Shown here: in pieces, positions 21,828-25,404 of the stretch | Layout: each line of letters starts with the position of its first letter | Position numbering within the stretch: the stretch's first letter is position 1 | Assembly: GCA_949287785.1 (NCBI GenBank) | Contig: CASEHR010000094.1 | Coordinates: forward strand, 1 to 25,404 | Length of the DNA stretch: 25,404 nucleotides | DNA from: an uncultured Bacillota bacterium | Lineage (GTDB): Bacteria; Bacillota_I; Bacilli_A; Erysipelotrichales; Erysipelotrichaceae | Reading direction: 5' to 3' | The notes under the pieces: model-generated | The model's input: only the letters and a program-made list of their open reading frames with translations | What the model was told of the DNA's origin: nothing | The model's database searches: none | Program-made: the position numbers and the translations under genes

Positions 21828-24045
21828 AGGAGGATTCTTCTGTTTCTTCGCTGACCTCCGGCGCATCAGGATCCTTCAGATCTTCAAAGGTCACAACGAT
21901 CACATCGCCTTTTTTGACCTCCGCTCCGGGAGTGATCGATTGTTCGGTCACAACTCCATAACCATTAATGGTAAAGGCGATATCTGTGATCTGCCAAAGT
22001 TCTGTGACCTCTTTACGGCTCCAGCCGGTGATATCAGGCATGAGAAAACTTTCATCATCGGTCAGAATATAGACCTTATGATCGGAGTAGACAGTCGATC
22101 CTTCTTTAGGGTATTGATCGATGACACTGCTTCCCTCACCTAAGGTGATCACTTCAAGCCCTTCGAGTTTACTCGTTGCATAATCAACGGTATGTCCGAC
22201 GACGTTAGGCATCGTCATTTTCTCGATCGGTCTGGCTGTCGTCTCATTTGTTTCGGCATCTTCGACATGATCGCTGAGACCGGTGATGAGTGCGACCCTT
22301 GAGATAAGATCGGTGATCGGTTCGGTGAAGTAATGATTGTTGCGGTCATAATATGACTGATAGGCATAGTAGATCATATACTCCGGATCTTCGTAAGGGA
22401 ATGCCAGCATTACACTGTTTAAGACGTCACCGCCCTCTTGATAGTTACCGGATTCATCGAGGATCTGCTGGGTACCGGTCTTGGCGATCACATCAAGACC
22501 TTCGACCTCATAATGTTTAGCAGTACCGGCATCGTCGGCGACGACCCTTCTTAAAAGGTCCTGCATCCTTTGCGCTGTATCTTCGCTGATCGGTGTCGAG
22601 ACGACTTCTCTTTGGCCTTCATAGATGATGCTGCCGGTATCGGGATCGACGATCTTGTCGATATAATACGGCTTGATCATCTCACCGTTGCCAAAAATTG
22701 CTGAGTACGCCTGTAATAGCTGCAGCATCGTGACCTGAAGTCCGGCACCATAGGTTGCGGTCAGTTTTTCAACCGGTTGATCGAAATTGATTGAACCGAC
22801 GCTTTCTAAAATACCATCGGTATTGACTTTCTGGAAAAAGCCGAATTCATAAAGATAATCCAGGTATTTATCGGGACTGATCAGGTCGGTGATGATCGAT
22901 GCCGTAACTGTATTGAGTGACTGGATAAGACCATAATCGTATTCAACCCAACCGTACTCCTTGTTTTCCGAATTGGTAAGACATCCATAACTGTCCGAGC
23001 TGTATGTCCTGACCGGATCAGTACCGTCAGATACATAGCAGAAATTATTTGAATCGACACCGGCGGTGCCGTCGTACACTCCTTCATTCATTGCCGCGGC
23101 ATAGGCAAAAACCTTAAAGACACTGCCGGGTTCAGCTAAAGTCTGCGAACCGAAATTGTTGTATTCTTCGATATCCAGCTCATTATTATTGAAAGTCGGC
23201 ACCTGTCCCCAGGCTAAGATCTTACCGGTTTTGACTTCTACGACCGCACCCCATGCCCGACTGGCAGACCTTTCTTCCATCGTCGTCTCCAGGGCTGTCT
23301 GAAGCGCCTCCTGAATAACATTGTCCAATGTCAAGTAGACATCATAACCATTCTGTGCTTCCTTGACTTCTTCACTCATTCCTTCAAGGACATAGCCGTC
23401 CTCGTCCGCCTGATAGACACGATATCCATCAATACCGGACAATTCATCATTGAGGTATTGTTCGACACCCATCTTCCCGACAAGTTTTCCGGCCTCATCC
23501 TGGGCAAATCCGACCAGATACGGACTGAAGAAATCACCGAGTGGATAATAACGCTTGCTGGAGGCGACAAATTCTACGCCCGGCAATCCGTATTCTTCGA
23601 TCTTTAATTTTGTCTCCTCATCGATCTGACGGCCGGCTGTTCCGATCTCAGTCTGATATTTACCTTCGGCATTGACCAATATCTCGTATATTTTTGCCTG
23701 ATCACCACCTAAGATACTGGCTAAGACATTAGCGGTGTATTCCTTGTCTTCAACATATGCCGGCGTTCCGTCGGCATTGACACGCGAATGACTCAGATAG
23801 CATATGATACTGTAAGTACTCTGATCCTGGGCGACGGTCATACCGTTAGCGTCGTAGATATTACCGCGCATCGCCTGCATCGTATCCTTGATGTAATTTA
23901 CACTTGTGACATATGGTTCAAGATCGGTCATCGATCTGACATGCAATTTAAAAACACTTACCATGATGACATTGAGCACCATGACAAGTGATAATATGAT
24001 GACACTGGAAATGATGACTTTGATGAAACCGTTACGGCTTTTCAT
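21826..24045 (-). CDS. Class B penicillin-binding protein with PASTA domains (division transpeptidase, PBP2B/FtsI type)
   Basis: Peptidoglycan transpeptidase for division, with 739 residues. Membrane anchor (~8-32), dimerisation domain (~55-230, starting AMRGNIYDANG), transpeptidase domain (~265-595) with the active site AEPGSVFK (Ser308, Lys311), SLN (376-378, the SxN motif) and KTG (522-524). Two PASTA domains follow (~610-665 and ~667-721), then an acidic tail. PASTA domains occur in Gram-positive division PBPs and Ser/Thr kinases that sense muropeptides or the wall. Position after rsmH-ftsL identifies it as the divisome PBP. The start is 3 nt behind ftsL, with GGAG upstream. A strong terminator follows. 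Whether it is closer to pbpB or spoVD cannot be decided here. Confidence 0.95.
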   Translation of the reverse strand: MKSRNGFIKVIISSVIILSLVMVLNVIMVSVFKLHVRSMTDLEPYVTSVNYIKDTMQAMRGNIYDANGMTVAQDQSTYSIICYLSHSRVNADGTPAYVEDKEYTANVLASILGGDQAKIYEILVNAEGKYQTEIGTAGRQIDEETKLKIEEYGLPGVEFVASSKRYYPLGDFFSPYLVGFAQDEAGKLVGKMGVEQYLNDELSGIDGYRVYQADEDGYVLEGMSEEVKEAQNGYDVYLTLDNVIQEALQTALETTMEERSASRAWGAVVEVKTGKILAWGQVPTFNNNELDIEEYNNFGSQTLAEPGSVFKVFAYAAAMNEGVYDGTAGVDSNNFCYVSDGTDPVRTYSSDSYGCLTNSENKEYGWVEYDYGLIQSLNTVTASIITDLISPDKYLDYLYEFGFFQKVNTDGILESVGSINFDQPVEKLTATYGAGLQVTMLQLLQAYSAIFGNGEMIKPYYIDKIVDPDTGSIIYEGQREVVSTPISEDTAQRMQDLLRRVVADDAGTAKHYEVEGLDVIAKTGTQQILDESGNYQEGGDVLNSVMLAFPYEDPEYMIYYAYQSYYDRNNHYFTEPITDLISRVALITGLSDHVEDAETNETTARPIEKMTMPNVVGHTVDYATSKLEGLEVITLGEGSSVIDQYPKEGSTVYSDHKVYILTDDESFLMPDITGWSRKEVTELWQITDIAFTINGYGVVTEQSITPGAEVKKGDVIVVTFEDLKDPDAPEVSEETEESS

Positions 24046-24048
24046 CTA

Positions 24049-24354
24049 TCAGTCTCCGTTGCCTACATTGATCACATTGGCCGTATCCTGACTCAGACCA
24101 TTACTCGAAGCGATCTCATAGACACGGTCTTTACTGACGAGATTCTGGATCTCGATGTTCAGTTGACTGTTGGCATCTTTTAAAGTCGCACACTCAGACC
24201 TGATATCTTCGATCTGCATTGTCAGATGGTTTTTTTGTGTCCGGATAAAAAGACTTGAGAACAGGACACTGCACAAAGAAAAAACTAAAAACAGAGTAGC
24301 GATTCCTTCGATCTTGATTCTTCTTTTTTTGGTTTTCTTTACGATCTTTGCCAT
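24049..24354 (-). CDS. ftsL: Cell division protein FtsL-like
   Basis: A 101-residue bitopic protein: a basic cytoplasmic tail (KKTKKRRIK), one membrane helix (~17-38) and an extracellular region with coiled-coil character (~40-75, QIEDIRSECATLKDANSQLN). FtsL sequences are poorly conserved. The identification rests on size, topology and position between rsmH and the division PBP, where it would pair with DivIC/FtsB. It starts 3 nt after the rsmH stop, and the ribosome binding site overlaps the rsmH end. Confidence 0.88.
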   Translation of the reverse strand: MAKIVKKTKKRRIKIEGIATLFLVFSLCSVLFSSLFIRTQKNHLTMQIEDIRSECATLKDANSQLNIEIQNLVSKDRVYEIASSNGLSQDTANVINVGNGD

Positions 24355-24357
24355 TTC

Positions 24358-25272
24358 CTATACCTCTTTCTTTATGACTCTTAACTTGGCGCTTTTAGCG
24401 CGGCTGTTGTTTTCTATTTCTTCTTCACTTGCGATGATCGCTTTGTGATTGACTAATCTGAAATCAGGTTCTTTGATATCCTCCGGTCTCAGCATGAGTT
24501 TTTTATCGGTATTGTCGGTACTCAGCTCTTTGAAACGCCTTTTGACCAGACGGTCTTCCAAGGAATGAAAGGTGATTATCGCCACGATACCGTCTTTATT
24601 CAGATGATCGGGGAATTTTGCCAAAAACTGCTCCAGCGAATCCAGCTCGTGGTTAGTGGCTATCCTCAAAGCTTGAAAGGTCTGTTTTGCCGGATGGCCT
24701 TTTTTGCTCAAAGCCTTTTTGGGATAAGCATTCCTGACGATATCGACAAGTTCAAATGTCGTCTCGATCGGCTTCAGGGCCCGTTTTGTGACGATATCCC
24801 GGGCGATACGCCTAGCGTATGGCTCTTCACCATAATCACGCAGAATGCGGAAGATATCGGCTTCCTGATAAGTGTTGACGATATCATAAGCACTTTCTTC
24901 CTGTGTCTGATCCATCCGCATATCCAGCCTTGCATCATATCGATAGGAGAAACCACGCTCGGGACAATCAAACTGCGGTGAAGATACCCCGAGATCAAGG
25001 ATGATACCATCCGCTTTCTCGGTCAGATAGCTATCGAAATCCTTGTAATTGGAATGTTTATAAACGACCCGATCATCATGCAATCTTTCCTTCGACTCCC
25101 TGATAGCTTCAATATCCAGATCGAAGACATCGATCCTGCCGCCGCTTCCAAGCTGTTCCAGGATCTTCGCCGTATGACCGCCACGACCTAATGTCCCATC
25201 CATATAGCGACCATCAGGCTTCACATTCAGAAGCTCGATCGTCTTTTCTAGCAGAACACTGATATGTTTCAT
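24358..25272 (-). CDS. rsmH: 16S rRNA (cytosine1402-N4)-methyltransferase
   Basis: SAM-dependent methyltransferase (formerly MraW) for C1402 in the 30S P site. It has 304 residues, the normal size. Motifs are HISVLLEKTIELL, YMDGTLGRGGHT (SAM site), DGIILDLGVSSPQFD, ERGFSYRYDARLDMRMD, KKGHPAKQTFQALRIATN and ITFHSLEDRLVKRRFK. The start ATG overlaps the mraZ stop by ATGA, and no Shine-Dalgarno is seen, so translation is coupled. Confidence 0.97.
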   Translation of the reverse strand: MKHISVLLEKTIELLNVKPDGRYMDGTLGRGGHTAKILEQLGSGGRIDVFDLDIEAIRESKERLHDDRVVYKHSNYKDFDSYLTEKADGIILDLGVSSPQFDCPERGFSYRYDARLDMRMDQTQEESAYDIVNTYQEADIFRILRDYGEEPYARRIARDIVTKRALKPIETTFELVDIVRNAYPKKALSKKGHPAKQTFQALRIATNHELDSLEQFLAKFPDHLNKDGIVAIITFHSLEDRLVKRRFKELSTDNTDKKLMLRPEDIKEPDFRLVNHKAIIASEEEIENNSRAKSAKLRVIKKEV

Positions 25273-25404
25273 CCGATCAACAGGTCACTCAGACTTTCAG
25301 CTACTTCTTCAAAATTCTCGCTGGCTTCCGAATAGTAGTTTTCCCATACATCCTTTGCCCATATTTCAATGTGATCATTTACACCGATGACGACGCATTC
25401 TTTT
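25269..25404 (-). CDS. mraZ: Transcriptional regulator MraZ (5' part outside window)
   Basis: The C-terminal ~44 residues of MraZ, the DNA-binding repressor that opens dcw clusters. The visible part reads VVIGVNDHIEIWAKDVWENYY and ends SLSDLLIG; the GxxxHIEIW segment is typical of the second MraZ/AbrB-like half. The frame enters from the right edge, so the N-terminal repeat and the mraZ-binding sites upstream are not visible. Its stop overlaps the rsmH start by ATGA. Confidence 0.9.
   Translation of the reverse strand, partial: KECVVIGVNDHIEIWAKDVWENYYSEASENFEEVAESLSDLLIG

Noticed and set aside
1..25404. Very frequent GATC and ATCGAT words
   Set aside because: They follow from heavy use of GAT (Asp), ATC (Ile) and similar codons on the minus strand; no clustering suggests an origin or a methylation-linked site.
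1..25404. CRISPR arrays, insertion sequences, tRNA genes, prophage genes or attachment sites
   Set aside because: None seen: no regularly spaced repeats, no transposase-like frames and no cloverleaf with a conserved TPsiC arm were found by eye.

Overview
The window looks like a chromosomal segment of a low-to-moderate G+C Gram-positive bacterium (Bacillota; the reduced dcw cluster and gene set fit the Erysipelotrichia / Mollicutes-adjacent side of Bacilli, but this placement is an inference). TGA is used as a stop codon by many genes (mraZ, rimM, mraY, rplS, lepB, mtgA), so this is the standard code and not a mycoplasma. Everything is encoded on the minus strand except one lone plus-strand gene. 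The minus-strand transcription order therefore runs from the right end of the window to the left end.

Right part (25404 to 19482): a shortened division/cell-wall (dcw) cluster, mraZ (partial) - rsmH - ftsL - class B PBP with PASTA domains - [terminator] - mraY - murD. It joins directly, with overlapping genes, to a second conserved Gram-positive block (19513 to 11885): recJ - apt - [terminator] - relA - [terminator/promoter/T-box] - hisS - aspS. Directly behind aspS lies a 1309-residue, proline-free and tryptophan-free coiled-coil protein of unknown function (7929..11858), the most striking protein in the window. A strong terminator follows it. Then comes a structured RNA of about 145 nt with its own promoter, best read as 6S RNA, then yneF, a monofunctional glycosyltransferase (mtgA) and a DUF885 lipoprotein.

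Left part (4904 to 1): a ribosome-maturation block with a near-consensus promoter, rpsP - khpA - [terminator] - rimM - trmD. It is interrupted by a plus-strand Imm-5-like gene that converges on and overlaps trmD. Then rplS follows with its own promoter and leader hairpin, a terminator, lepB, a fused 3-methyladenine-DNA glycosylase/acetyltransferase, and the start of rbgA (partial).

The genes are housekeeping: peptidoglycan precursor and polymer synthesis, division, stringent response, purine salvage, His/Asp tRNA charging, 30S/50S maturation and protein export. The unusual content is in the regulation and architecture. Intrinsic terminators fill nearly every operon-internal gap. One compact relA-hisS junction shares its bases among a terminator, a promoter and a T-box. 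Three genes without a Shine-Dalgarno sequence have TATAAT 6-9 nt before the start. MraY has lost part of its conserved His motif. The giant rod protein is unexplained.
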